Translations under genes and position numbers: made by a program
Assembly: GCA_003647435.1 (NCBI GenBank)
Contig: QMMV01000157.1
Span: 1 to 5,502, forward strand
Direction: 5' to 3'
Source of the DNA: Deltaproteobacteria bacterium
GTDB lineage: Bacteria > Desulfobacterota > Desulfobacteria > Desulfobacterales > C00003060
Length of the DNA: 5,502 nt
The notes under the pieces: model-generated
Told to the model about the DNA's origin: nothing
The model's input: the letters and a program-made list of their open reading frames with translations, nothing else
Database searches by the model: none
Shown: one piece after another, positions 1-5,487 of the stretch
Position numbering within the stretch: the stretch's first letter is position 1
Layout of the letters: each line of letters opens with the position of its first letter

Positions 1-290
1 ACAAAATCCTTGAGGCCAAAGACGGTGAAGAAGCCATGAAGGTCAGCAAAGAGCACAAGGGCCCTATACATCTGATGATAACCGATGTGGTGATGCCAGG
101 AATCAGCGGACGGGAACTCCAGGAACAGCTACACCCTTTGCGCCCGGCGATGAAGGTGCTTTACATGTCGGGATACACCGACAATGCAACCGCCCATCAC
201 AAGGTGTTGGACAGCGGGGTGGCCTTTCTCCAGAAGCCTTTCACGCCGGAGACCCTGGCACGCAAGGTACGCGAGGTATTAGAAGATTGA
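1..290 (+). CDS. Receiver (REC) domain, C-terminal end of a response regulator or hybrid histidine kinase, 5'-truncated by the window edge
   Basis: The frame is open from the first bases (codons from position 3: K-I-L-E-A-K-D-G-E-E-A-M) to TGA at 288-290, so the gene begins left of the window; the ATG at 36 is an internal methionine, not a start. The visible part is the latter two-thirds of a CheY-like receiver. The phosphoacceptor Asp is the GAT at 84-86 in ITDVVMPG, the conserved Ser (TCG 168-170) lies in YMSGYTD, and the conserved Lys (AAG 234-236) lies in FLQKPF. The N-terminal acidic pair is outside the window. The ending GVAFLQKPFTPETLARKVREVL is, as I know the family, typical of receivers fused to the C-terminus of PAS-containing hybrid histidine kinases, and no output domain follows, so I favour a hybrid kinase. 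A stand-alone regulator is possible. The gene converges on sucD and has no visible link to it. Confidence 0.93.
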   Translation, partial: KILEAKDGEEAMKVSKEHKGPIHLMITDVVMPGISGRELQEQLHPLRPAMKVLYMSGYTDNATAHHKVLDSGVAFLQKPFTPETLARKVREVLED

Positions 291-326
291 TGAAACAAGC
301 AGTAAAACGGTGGCAGGCATCTTGTG

Positions 327-1205
327 TCAAATTTCACTAAATACTTCAGCACAGAATTCGCCAATGGTGCCGAGATTTTCACAGACGTGGATTCCGCTTT
401 CCCTCATTGCAGCAACTTTCCCCTGGGCTGTTCCGCTGCCACCGCTGACAATTGCGCCAGCGTGGCCCATGCGGCGCCCGCGAGGGGCGGTCAGGCCGGC
501 AACAAACCCGACTACCGGTTTTGTCACATTTTTTCGGACAAACTCGGACGCCTCTTCTTCTTCTGCACCCCCTATCTCGCCAACGATGACGATCCCACCT
601 GTCTCGGTATCTTTTTCAAATGCATCGAGACACTCTATAAAACTTGTACCAACTACCGGATCGCCGCCAATACCCAGACAGGTAGTTTGCCCCAGGCCAT
701 GCCTGGATAACTGATGGACTACCTCGTATGTCAGGGTTCCGGAACGCGAAATGACCCCCACAGGCCCACCGGGCCTGTGTATAGACCCCGGCATAATACC
801 AATCTTGCATTCACCGGGGGTGATGATACCGGGACAATTGGGACCAATGAGGCGTGATTTTTTATTAAGCATAAAATTCTTAACCTTCATCATGTCTGAA
901 ACAGGAATCCCTTCTGTGATTGCAACAATAATCTCGATTCCCGCATCTGCCGCCTCCATGATCGCATCAGCCGCAAAGGGAGGTGGCACAAAGATCATGC
1001 TGGCATTTGCACCGGTTTTTTCCACGGCGGTGCACACCGTATTGAATACGGGAACATCGTCCATCTTCCGGCCGCCCTTGCCAGGTGTCACACCCGCTAC
1101 CACGTTTGTACCGTAGGCGATACATTGCCGTGTGTGAAATCTTCCTTCTCTGCCAGTTATTCCCTGAACTAAAAGACGGGTATCTCTGTTAACAAATATG
1201 CTCAC
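327..1205 (-). CDS. sucD: Succinyl-CoA synthetase (ADP/GDP-forming), alpha subunit
   Basis: This subunit binds CoA and carries the phosphohistidine of succinyl-CoA synthetase (succinyl-CoA + Pi + NDP = succinate + CoA + NTP), a cytosolic enzyme that works with SucC. The 292-residue length matches the family (about 290). The N-terminal CoA-binding Rossmann domain shows GITGREG (15-21) and GVTPGKGG (38-45). TEGIPV (98-103) and GPNCPGI (121-127) follow. The ligase domain has SRSGTLTYE (153-161) and GIGGDPVVGTSF (178-189). The active-site histidine is His248 in RRMGHAGAI. Nothing essential is missing. The start is GTG (plus-strand CAC at 1203-1205), three bases after the sucC stop; the next part, SIFVNRDTRLLVQGITG, aligns with the normal SucD N-terminus. 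A GAGGA Shine-Dalgarno sequence lies inside the end of sucC, so translation is probably coupled. Known family; ATP versus GTP preference cannot be read from this subunit. Confidence 0.98.
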   Translation of the reverse strand: MSIFVNRDTRLLVQGITGREGRFHTRQCIAYGTNVVAGVTPGKGGRKMDDVPVFNTVCTAVEKTGANASMIFVPPPFAADAIMEAADAGIEIIVAITEGIPVSDMMKVKNFMLNKKSRLIGPNCPGIITPGECKIGIMPGSIHRPGGPVGVISRSGTLTYEVVHQLSRHGLGQTTCLGIGGDPVVGTSFIECLDAFEKDTETGGIVIVGEIGGAEEEEASEFVRKNVTKPVVGFVAGLTAPRGRRMGHAGAIVSGGSGTAQGKVAAMRESGIHVCENLGTIGEFCAEVFSEI

Positions 1206-1208
1206 CTT

Positions 1209-2378
1209 TCATTCCTCGCCCTTAACAAGCCGGGCAACCTTTTGAGTTGCATCTTTCAAATCTTCTGCTGTGACCAGATTGAGACCTGATTTGGCCAGTA
1301 TTCGGCGCCCCTCTTCAACATTGGTCCCCTCCATGCGAACAACTACGGGTACGTTGATACCCGTCTTTTTCGCAGCCTGAACAATCCCTTTTGCAAATAC
1401 GTCGCAGCGTAAAATTCCGCCGAAAATGTTGATCAGAACCACTTTGACCCTTTTATCCTTAAGAATAATTCTTAACCCGTTTTCAACCATTTCGGCAGTC
1501 GCCCCGCCTCCAACATCCATGAAGTTGGCAGGTTCCGCGCCGGCAATTTTTATCAGGTCCATCGTCGCCATCGCAAGGCCGGCGCCGTTGACGATATTTC
1601 CGACGTTGCCATCTAAATTGATGTAGCTCAAGTTAAATTTTGATGCTTCAACTTCCAGGGGGTCCTCCTCGTCAATATCGCGATATTCCATGATATCCTT
1701 GTGGCGGAACAGGGAATTGCTATCAATCTCAATTTTTGCATCGATGGCTGCGACAGTCTCTTCAGCCGTAATCACAAGGGGATTTATCTCAAGGAGCAAA
1801 CAATCATAATCGACAAACAATCTGTACAGATTTTTAAGCATTCCTGTGAACTGCTTTATAACAGCAGAAGGTAAATTCAAACCAAAGGCGACTTGCCTGA
1901 TGTGGTATGCCTGAATCCCTAAAAGAGGATCAATGTAAACCTTGATGATCTCTTCAGGCGCTTTTGCCGCTAACTCTTCAATATCGATTCCGCCGGAAAC
2001 GCTCGCCATAATAACAATCTTTGCGGTTGCCCTGTCGGAAAGGATACTCAAGTACAGCTCTTTTTCTATGGGAAGCGCTCGTTCTACCAACAGCTTTTTA
2101 ACCAACCGTCCCTCAGTCCCTGTTTGTGGCGTGATAAGGGTCATCCCGAGTATTGCGCGGGAAAACTTTGCCACCTCATCCATTGATTTCGCAATTTTCA
2201 CGCCACCGCCTTTTCCACGGCCGCCGGCATGAACTTGGGCTTTAATGACAACCGGGAATCCACCTAACTGCCGGGCAATTATTTTTGCGGCCTCAACGCT
2301 GAAAGCAACATAGCCGTCCGGTACTGGAATCTTATATTTCCTGAATAACTCTTTTGCCTGATATTCGTGGATCTTCAT
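1209..2378 (-). CDS. sucC: Succinyl-CoA synthetase (ADP/GDP-forming), beta subunit
   Basis: This is the nucleotide-binding and succinate-binding subunit, partner of the sucD product downstream. Its 389 residues are one more than E. coli SucC. The N-terminal ATP-grasp fold starts with the canonical MKIHEYQAKELF and contains KAQVHAGGRGKGGG (46-59), where Lys46 should contact nucleotide. Asn199 (in LEINPL) and Asp213 fall at the same numbers as the Mg2+ ligands of E. coli SucC. The C-terminal ligase domain carries GNVGNIVNGAGLAM (257-270), MDVGGGA (287-293) and INIFGGILRCD (316-326). The ATG start is well supported by a strong TAAGGAAGGG Shine-Dalgarno sequence. KAQVH with GRGKGGG resembles ATP-type bacterial enzymes more than vertebrate GTP-type, but that is a weak guide. 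Upstream is a 302-base gap with repeats and no clear promoter, so it may be transcribed from korD or from a promoter I could not see. Confidence 0.98.
   Translation of the reverse strand: MKIHEYQAKELFRKYKIPVPDGYVAFSVEAAKIIARQLGGFPVVIKAQVHAGGRGKGGGVKIAKSMDEVAKFSRAILGMTLITPQTGTEGRLVKKLLVERALPIEKELYLSILSDRATAKIVIMASVSGGIDIEELAAKAPEEIIKVYIDPLLGIQAYHIRQVAFGLNLPSAVIKQFTGMLKNLYRLFVDYDCLLLEINPLVITAEETVAAIDAKIEIDSNSLFRHKDIMEYRDIDEEDPLEVEASKFNLSYINLDGNVGNIVNGAGLAMATMDLIKIAGAEPANFMDVGGGATAEMVENGLRIILKDKRVKVVLINIFGGILRCDVFAKGIVQAAKKTGINVPVVVRMEGTNVEEGRRILAKSGLNLVTAEDLKDATQKVARLVKGEE
1213..1217 (-). promoter_or_regulatory. Ribosome binding site that fixes the GTG start of sucD
   Basis: GAGGA on the minus strand sits inside the last codons of sucC, seven bases before the GTG of sucD. 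The order is GAGGA, sucC TGA, AAG, GTG. An ATG overlapping the sucC stop (1210-1212) is in another frame, so GTG is the only sensible start with this site and with the SucD N-terminus. The arrangement implies termination-reinitiation coupling that would help keep the two subunits equimolar. Confidence 0.75.
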
Positions 2379-2385
2379 GAAACAG

Positions 2386-2395
2386 CCCTTCCTTA
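2386..2395 (-). promoter_or_regulatory. Ribosome binding site of sucC
   Basis: TAAGGAAGGG on the minus strand contains two overlapping purine-rich cores (AAGGA and GGAAGGG) ending seven bases before the sucC ATG. It is strong and lies 44 to 53 bases beyond the 3' arm of the predicted hairpin, so that hairpin would not cover it directly. Confidence 0.7.
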
Positions 2396-2429
2396 GGCAC
2401 GAAAGAAGTTAGTTCGCTTCGCTCACAAT

Positions 2430-2458
2430 TGGAATACTGGAATACCGGAACAATGGAC
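2430..2458 (+). repeat. Octamer-phased repeat cluster 1 (TGGAATAC-like units)
   Basis: Reading the plus strand, the units TGGAATAC, TGGAATAC, CGGAACAA and TGGAC follow each other with an exact 8-base period. The same unit on the opposite strand makes clusters 2 (2507-2525) and 3 (2591-2609). The units are near-identical at the GGAAT core and vary at the last bases. It is not coding. Similar TTCCAATATTCCATCATTCC-style strings are, to my recollection, common in intergenic DNA of deltaproteobacteria, but I cannot search for this here. Confidence 0.7.
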
Positions 2459-2525
2459 ACGTAGTGAAACCCTCGCTCATAATGGGCGCCAAAGGATTTT
2501 TCTTTTGTCCATCATTCCAATATTC
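2440..2525 (-). promoter_or_regulatory. Predicted 20-bp RNA hairpin in the korC-sucC gap, upstream of sucC
   Basis: Arms 2506-2525 and 2440-2459 are inverted repeats with a 46-base loop (2460-2505). In a minus-strand transcript, the direction of sucC, all 20 positions pair: 16 Watson-Crick and 4 G-U. In a plus-strand transcript the same four positions become A-C mismatches. Inside the loop a further 8-bp stem can form between AAAUCCUU and GAGGGUUU, two of its pairs being G-U. The 3' arm ends 61 bases before the sucC ATG. No U-tract follows, so it is not a standard intrinsic terminator. Possible roles are a processing or stabilising element between the kor and suc mRNA parts, an RNA leader, or simply a mobile-repeat remnant. 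The pairing is seen; the role is inference. Confidence 0.5.
2507..2525 (-). repeat. Octamer-phased repeat cluster 2
   Basis: On the minus strand this reads GAATAT, TGGAATGA, TGGAC with the same 8-base phase as cluster 1 but in opposite orientation. It forms the 5' arm of the predicted hairpin with cluster 1. Confidence 0.65.
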
Positions 2526-2590
2526 GTAACACTTTAGCTCTTTTAAAAAACAGACATACGCAATAATATTTTCACAAATCTAAACTGATA

Positions 2591-2609
2591 CCAATATTCC
2601 ATCATTCCC
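2591..2609 (-). repeat. Octamer-phased repeat cluster 3
   Basis: On the minus strand this reads GGGAATGA, TGGAATAT, TGG. It has the same orientation as cluster 2 and shares its two unit types in swapped order. Bases 2591-2608 can also pair with cluster 1 (2431-2448) in a minus-strand transcript: 17 of 18 positions, three of them G-U and one A-G mismatch. It therefore competes with cluster 2 for that partner. Confidence 0.65.
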
Positions 2610-2651
2610 TGATCGAGGCTGCAACAGCGCAAATAAATAGCTATAATTTCA

Positions 2652-2689
2652 GCAGGTTATAGAAATTCAGAGACATCAAATTAACCTGC
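2652..2689 (-). terminator. Weak dyad spanning the korC stop codon, possible 3' end of the kor transcript
   Basis: GCAGGTTA on the minus strand (2682-2689), including the first two bases of the TAA stop of korC, is perfectly complementary to TAACCTGC (2652-2659), with a 22-base loop. An overlapping pair CTATAA/TTATAG (2657-2662 and 2641-2646) could form instead. What follows is AT-rich but there is no run of U, so intrinsic termination is doubtful. It is recorded as the only terminator-like structure at the end of the kor genes. Confidence 0.2.
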
Positions 2690-3226
2690 AAATTGCTTTC
2701 CGAGGCCTATCCCCAGATTGAGAGCTTTCCTGTTCATCTTTAGGAAACCGGAAGGAATCCGTATTTCCAGAACCTTCATAATTGATTCGGGCCTGACAAG
2801 CTCTGTCAACGCGATCAGAGCACCCAACATACAGATGTTGAACACGATTGGTTTGCCGATATCGTCCATTACGGTTCGGTACATGGGCAGTTCTACCTGA
2901 TGCGCATCGGCTTTTCTCTGTATCTTTACAAAACGTGTGTCCGTGATGAGAAGGCCCCCGGGGCGAATTATGGGATAAAATTTGTTGTAAGCCTCCTGGG
3001 TTAAACACACAAGCACATTCGGCTCTATCACCTTGGGATAAATAATCTCTGAATCCGATATTATTACATCAGCACGACTTGACCCTCCTCTGGCTGCTGC
3101 ACCGTAATCCTGTGACTGGACAGCATTCAGGTTTTCGTAAAGCACGGCAGCTTCTGCAAGGATGATGGCTGCCGTGATAACACCCTGTCCTCCGGAACCT
3201 GAAAATACTATCCTGCATTTTTTCAT
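2681..3226 (-). CDS. korC: 2-oxoglutarate:ferredoxin oxidoreductase, gamma subunit
   Basis: This is the gamma subunit (POR_gamma fold) of a four-subunit 2-oxoacid:ferredoxin oxidoreductase; in this family the gamma domain contributes to CoA binding and assembly. Its 181 residues are a normal length. The N-terminus has the glycine-rich FSGSGGQGV (8-16), then SQDYGAAARGGSSRADVIIS (38-57), the conserved motif of the 2-oxoglutarate/2-oxoacid gamma family, and NICMLGAL (130-137) near the C-terminus. The ATG start overlaps the korB stop in ATGA, with AAAGGG eight bases upstream inside korB, so translation is coupled. It is the last gene of the korDABC run; a 302-base gap then separates it from sucC. 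Substrate assignment to 2-oxoglutarate rests on the korA/korB sequence and the sucCD neighbours; a branched-chain or indolepyruvate-type relative is less likely. Confidence 0.93.
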   Translation of the reverse strand: MKKCRIVFSGSGGQGVITAAIILAEAAVLYENLNAVQSQDYGAAARGGSSRADVIISDSEIIYPKVIEPNVLVCLTQEAYNKFYPIIRPGGLLITDTRFVKIQRKADAHQVELPMYRTVMDDIGKPIVFNICMLGALIALTELVRPESIMKVLEIRIPSGFLKMNRKALNLGIGLGKQFAG

Positions 3227-4032
3227 GATTGTTGCCCTTTCATCGCATCTTCGACGATCTTGTCGTATTCACTGCAGTACTCCGGCATTTCTTTTTGCAC
3301 AAATATGCCACGTTCGATAAGGTCCGGGTTTTTCTTTTTCGCTTTGGAGCCAACAGGAACAGTATGATTCTTGAAAAACTCCATCATGTCTGCCGGGTTC
3401 GCCATATTGTTCCTTCTTCCGAACTCCGTGGGACATTGGGTCAGGATTTCTACCACTGAAAAGCCCTTGTGCGGGATGGCCTTTTCCAAAATATCGGTTA
3501 TCTGTTTCACATGGTAGGTTGTTGTACGAGCCACAAAAGTAGCTCCGGCACCGAGGGCCAGTTTCGCGAGGTCAAAAGCCGGATCTATATTGCTGTAAGG
3601 TGCTGTCGAGGCTTTGATTCCGTAGCCAGACATGGGAGAAAATTGCCCCCCTGTCATGCCATAAATGCGATTGTTCATGACAATCGCGGTGACATCGATA
3701 TTCCGGCGGGCCGCATGTATAAAGTGATTCCCACCAATGGCAACGGCATCGCCATCCCCCATGGCGACAATAACATTCAGTTCCGGACGACTTATCTTGA
3801 TTCCTGTCGCAAAAGCCAGGGCGCGCCCGTGAATGGTATGCAGGGAGTGGAAATCGACATACCCGCAGATCCGGGCCGAACATCCAATACCAGAGACCAT
3901 CACAATCTCGCTCTTATCCAACCCTAAGTTTTCTACAGCTCGAATAAGATTGTTCAGCACAATGCCGTGCCCGCATCCAGGGCACCACAGGTGTGGGAAA
4001 AACCTTTCTCTTATATAATCTTTTACTCCCAT
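3223..4032 (-). CDS. korB: 2-oxoglutarate:ferredoxin oxidoreductase, beta subunit (thiamine diphosphate-binding)
   Basis: This catalytic subunit binds thiamine diphosphate and a [4Fe-4S] cluster and carries electrons from the decarboxylated 2-oxoacid towards ferredoxin. At 269 residues it has the usual length. Cys17 and Cys20 (WCPGCGHG), Cys51 (GIGCSARICGY) and Cys200 (LTQCPT) occupy the positions expected for the four cluster ligands. The thiamine diphosphate and Mg2+ motif is MGDGDAVAIGGNHF (91-104) ending at MNN (119-121). IYGMTGGQFSP (123-133) and TIHGRAL (66-72) are further family signatures. The ATG lies three bases after the korA stop, with AAAGGAG inside the end of korA eight bases upstream. 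It overlaps korC by four bases. No missing residue is apparent. The fold is shared with other 2-oxoacid:ferredoxin oxidoreductases; the gene neighbourhood argues for 2-oxoglutarate. Confidence 0.95.
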   Translation of the reverse strand: MGVKDYIRERFFPHLWCPGCGHGIVLNNLIRAVENLGLDKSEIVMVSGIGCSARICGYVDFHSLHTIHGRALAFATGIKISRPELNVIVAMGDGDAVAIGGNHFIHAARRNIDVTAIVMNNRIYGMTGGQFSPMSGYGIKASTAPYSNIDPAFDLAKLALGAGATFVARTTTYHVKQITDILEKAIPHKGFSVVEILTQCPTEFGRRNNMANPADMMEFFKNHTVPVGSKAKKKNPDLIERGIFVQKEMPEYCSEYDKIVEDAMKGQQS

Positions 4033-4035
4033 AAA

Positions 4036-5184
4036 TCAGACTCCTTTACCCCGAATCACCTGTAAAATATTCTTTATATTTGTAGGGGTAATAGCCACAC
4101 CATCAATGCGGTTGGCCAAAAATACCTTCTCAGGCTGTTCTACAGATAGTTTTACTGATTGAAGGACCTGGCCCATATTCATCTCAACAACAACCACGTA
4201 CCTGGCATCAACACATTTTTCTCGAACAACATGGGACGGGAAAGGCCATAACGTCTGGAGCTCCAGAAGCCCGAGCCTTTCACCCCTGGCCCTCCGATTT
4301 TTTACCAGGTGAAGGGCAGCACGGGCAGAAAAGCCATAGGAAATAAGTATGCACTCGGCGTCTTCCATGTAGTACTCCTTGAACCTGGCAATCCGGTCTA
4401 CATTATGTTCTATTTTATGTACGAGGTGATGAATAAGCCTGTGTACTATTGTCGGCTTAGTTGTCGGGAAGCCCCACATGTCATGATATAGGCCTGTGAC
4501 ATTGTATCGATGGGTTCCCCCGAAATCAGACATGGGAAGACGGCCATCTTCTCTCGGAAGATATGGATGATAGTCTACGCCCTCTTTTACAGAAGTCTTG
4601 AGCCTCGTTAACAGGGGAATTTCTCCTTTTTCCGGGACGATAAAGCGTTCTCTCAGATGGGCCACCCCTTCATCCAGAAGAAGTATCACAGGGGTCCTGT
4701 AAGTCTCCGCCAGATTAAATGCCTCCACAGTCATCAAAAACACATCTTGATGGTTGGAAGCTGTAAGCGCAATTATGGAATGATCTCCGTGGACACCCCA
4801 CCGGGCCTGGTTTATGTCACCCTGGCTCCCGTGAGTGGGAATCCCGGTGGAAGGACCTCCACGCTGCACGTTTACGACAACACATGGGATTTCGGCCATG
4901 ATCGCATAGCCCAGAGCCTCCTGTTTAAGGGAAAAACCGGGGCCGCTGGTGGCCGTCATGACTTTATGCCCTGTAAGGGATGCTCCAATAATCGCGCACA
5001 TGGAAGAAATTTCATCTTCCATCTGGATAAACTTACCGCCTTTCCGGGGAAGCATTATAGATAGGTGCTCGGCGATCTCCGTCGAGGGGGTTATGGGGTA
5101 TCCGGCAAAAAAATCAAGCCCTGCATAGAGTGCCGCCTCTGCGCATACTTCATTGCCCTGAGCAAATTTTATCTTTTTGTTCAT
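4036..5184 (-). CDS. korA: 2-oxoglutarate:ferredoxin oxidoreductase, alpha subunit
   Basis: This is the alpha subunit, which closes the active site over thiamine diphosphate together with KorB. The 382 residues lack a fused gamma domain, consistent with a separate korC. The sequence shows GYPITPSTE (28-36), the conserved substrate-pocket motif, then TSGPGFSLKQEA (79-90), RGGPSTGIPT (108-117) and HGSQGDINQARWG (118-130). LLLDEGVAHLRERF corresponds to the DEVxGHMRE segment usual in KorA. The C-terminal half includes a histidine-rich helix (HRLIHHLVHKIEHN) and SYGFSARAA, as in the family. The ATG is preceded by GGAGGG seven bases upstream, and the korD stop is 15 bases away. The enzyme would make succinyl-CoA, which SucCD two genes further on would use. 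Confidence in the family is high; in the substrate, good. Confidence 0.95.
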   Translation of the reverse strand: MNKKIKFAQGNEVCAEAALYAGLDFFAGYPITPSTEIAEHLSIMLPRKGGKFIQMEDEISSMCAIIGASLTGHKVMTATSGPGFSLKQEALGYAIMAEIPCVVVNVQRGGPSTGIPTHGSQGDINQARWGVHGDHSIIALTASNHQDVFLMTVEAFNLAETYRTPVILLLDEGVAHLRERFIVPEKGEIPLLTRLKTSVKEGVDYHPYLPREDGRLPMSDFGGTHRYNVTGLYHDMWGFPTTKPTIVHRLIHHLVHKIEHNVDRIARFKEYYMEDAECILISYGFSARAALHLVKNRRARGERLGLLELQTLWPFPSHVVREKCVDARYVVVVEMNMGQVLQSVKLSVEQPEKVFLANRIDGVAITPTNIKNILQVIRGKGV

Positions 5185-5199
5185 AACAAAACCCTCCAG

Positions 5200-5406
5200 T
5201 CACATTTCACATCGCAGTTCAATAGCGAGGTCAGGACATGCGCGTTCGCAAAACTCACAGCAGATACAATCAGCCGGTCGGGCTGCAAATGCCTTGTCCT
5301 CGTCATCAAGTTCAAGGACATTCTTCGGGCAAACATGTACACATATGCCACACCCCTTGCACCAATCTCTATTTATGATGCATTCTGCCAGCTTTGGCTT
5401 CCCCAT
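5200..5406 (-). CDS. korD: 2-oxoglutarate:ferredoxin oxidoreductase, delta subunit (2[4Fe-4S] ferredoxin-like)
   Basis: This is a small electron-transfer subunit of 68 residues. It has two CxxCxxCxxxCP clusters: Cys16, 19, 22 and 26 followed by Pro, and Cys47, 50, 53 and 57 followed by Pro. The first motif WCKGCGICVHVCP is the usual one in delta subunits of 2-oxoacid:ferredoxin oxidoreductases. It should pass electrons from the KorB cluster to free ferredoxin. Three extra cysteines (9, 49 and 66) are not needed for the clusters. The ATG has GAGAGGG seven bases upstream (plus-strand 5414-5420). It is the first gene of the run and is read from the promoter at 5459-5487. On its own a short ferredoxin is ambiguous; its position before korA fixes the assignment. 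Confidence 0.93.
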   Translation of the reverse strand: MGKPKLAECIINRDWCKGCGICVHVCPKNVLELDDEDKAFAARPADCICCEFCERACPDLAIELRCEM

Positions 5407-5429
5407 ACAAAATCCCTCTCAATTCCAAC

Positions 5430-5443
5430 AAGTTTTGAAACTT
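5430..5443. promoter_or_regulatory. 14-base dyad in the korD 5' leader, possible operator
   Basis: AAGTTT-TG-AAACTT is a perfect 6-bp inverted repeat with a two-base centre. It lies just downstream of the expected transcription start of the korD promoter, where a repressor could block initiation or early elongation. It is AT-rich and short, so chance is a real alternative. Confidence 0.3.
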
Positions 5444-5458
5444 CTTTTATACATGAAG

Positions 5459-5487
5459 ATTTTAATAGTTTTGTTATCAGGTGTCAA
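5459..5487 (-). promoter_or_regulatory. Sigma-70-type promoter for the korDABC operon
   Basis: On the minus strand, TTGACA (5482-5487), a perfect -35 consensus, is followed after exactly 17 bases by TAAAAT (5459-5464), five of six bases of the -10 consensus. Transcription would start near 5450-5453, giving a leader of about 45 bases before the korD ATG that contains the GAGAGGG ribosome binding site. It is by far the best promoter-like sequence I see in the window. Prediction only. Confidence 0.7.

Larger units (their letters stand above)
2379..2680. other. 302-base intergenic region between korC and sucC
   Basis: No coding region, tRNA or other known RNA gene is visible here. The stretch is AT-rich and holds three clusters of an octamer-phased repeat (unit close to TGGAATNN), a 20-bp inverted repeat, a small dyad at the korC stop and the sucC ribosome binding site. 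It is the only long gap between the six minus-strand metabolic genes; the others are separated by 15 bases or fewer, or overlap. I scanned the minus strand for a sigma-70 promoter for sucC and found only poor matches, and no sigma-54 site with correct spacing. Confidence 0.8.

Noticed and set aside
36..290. Reading the receiver as a complete small protein starting at ATG 36
   Set aside because: The frame is open upstream to the window edge and encodes the preceding receiver residues, so ATG 36 is internal; starting there would remove the first third of the domain.
287..330. Possible shared hairpin terminator between the receiver gene and sucD (TTGA..ACAAG with CTTGT..TCAA)
   Set aside because: The stem is only 5 + 4 bp with a 4-by-1 internal bulge and a 21-base loop, and neither side has a T-run. 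It is too weak to call, although the convergent arrangement makes a shared terminator plausible.
310..714. Long plus-strand open frames opposite sucD (310-714 and 324-710)
   Set aside because: They lie wholly antisense to an intact sucD with all conserved motifs, have low-complexity Pro/Ser/Ala or Cys-rich products with no family signature, and lack a ribosome binding site.
2419..2483. Approximate direct repeat TCGCTCACAAT (2419-2429) and TCGCTCATAAT (2473-2483)
   Set aside because: One mismatch in 11 bases makes a real similarity, but with only two short copies and no target-site or element structure it cannot be told from chance.
2591..2680. Sigma-70-like promoters for sucC such as TTGCAG-17-TGGAAT or TTGGTA-20-TATTAT
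   Set aside because: Hexamer matches are three to five of six, and the better -10 has a 20-base spacer. They are no better than expected in AT-rich DNA, and one falls within the repeat cluster.
3469..3927. 152-codon plus-strand open frame opposite korB
   Set aside because: It is a shadow of korB; the product matches no family I recognise, and korB has its complete cofactor motifs on the other strand.
4657..5064. 135-codon plus-strand open frame opposite korA
   Set aside because: It is antisense to conserved KorA motifs and has no credible ribosome binding site or recognisable product.
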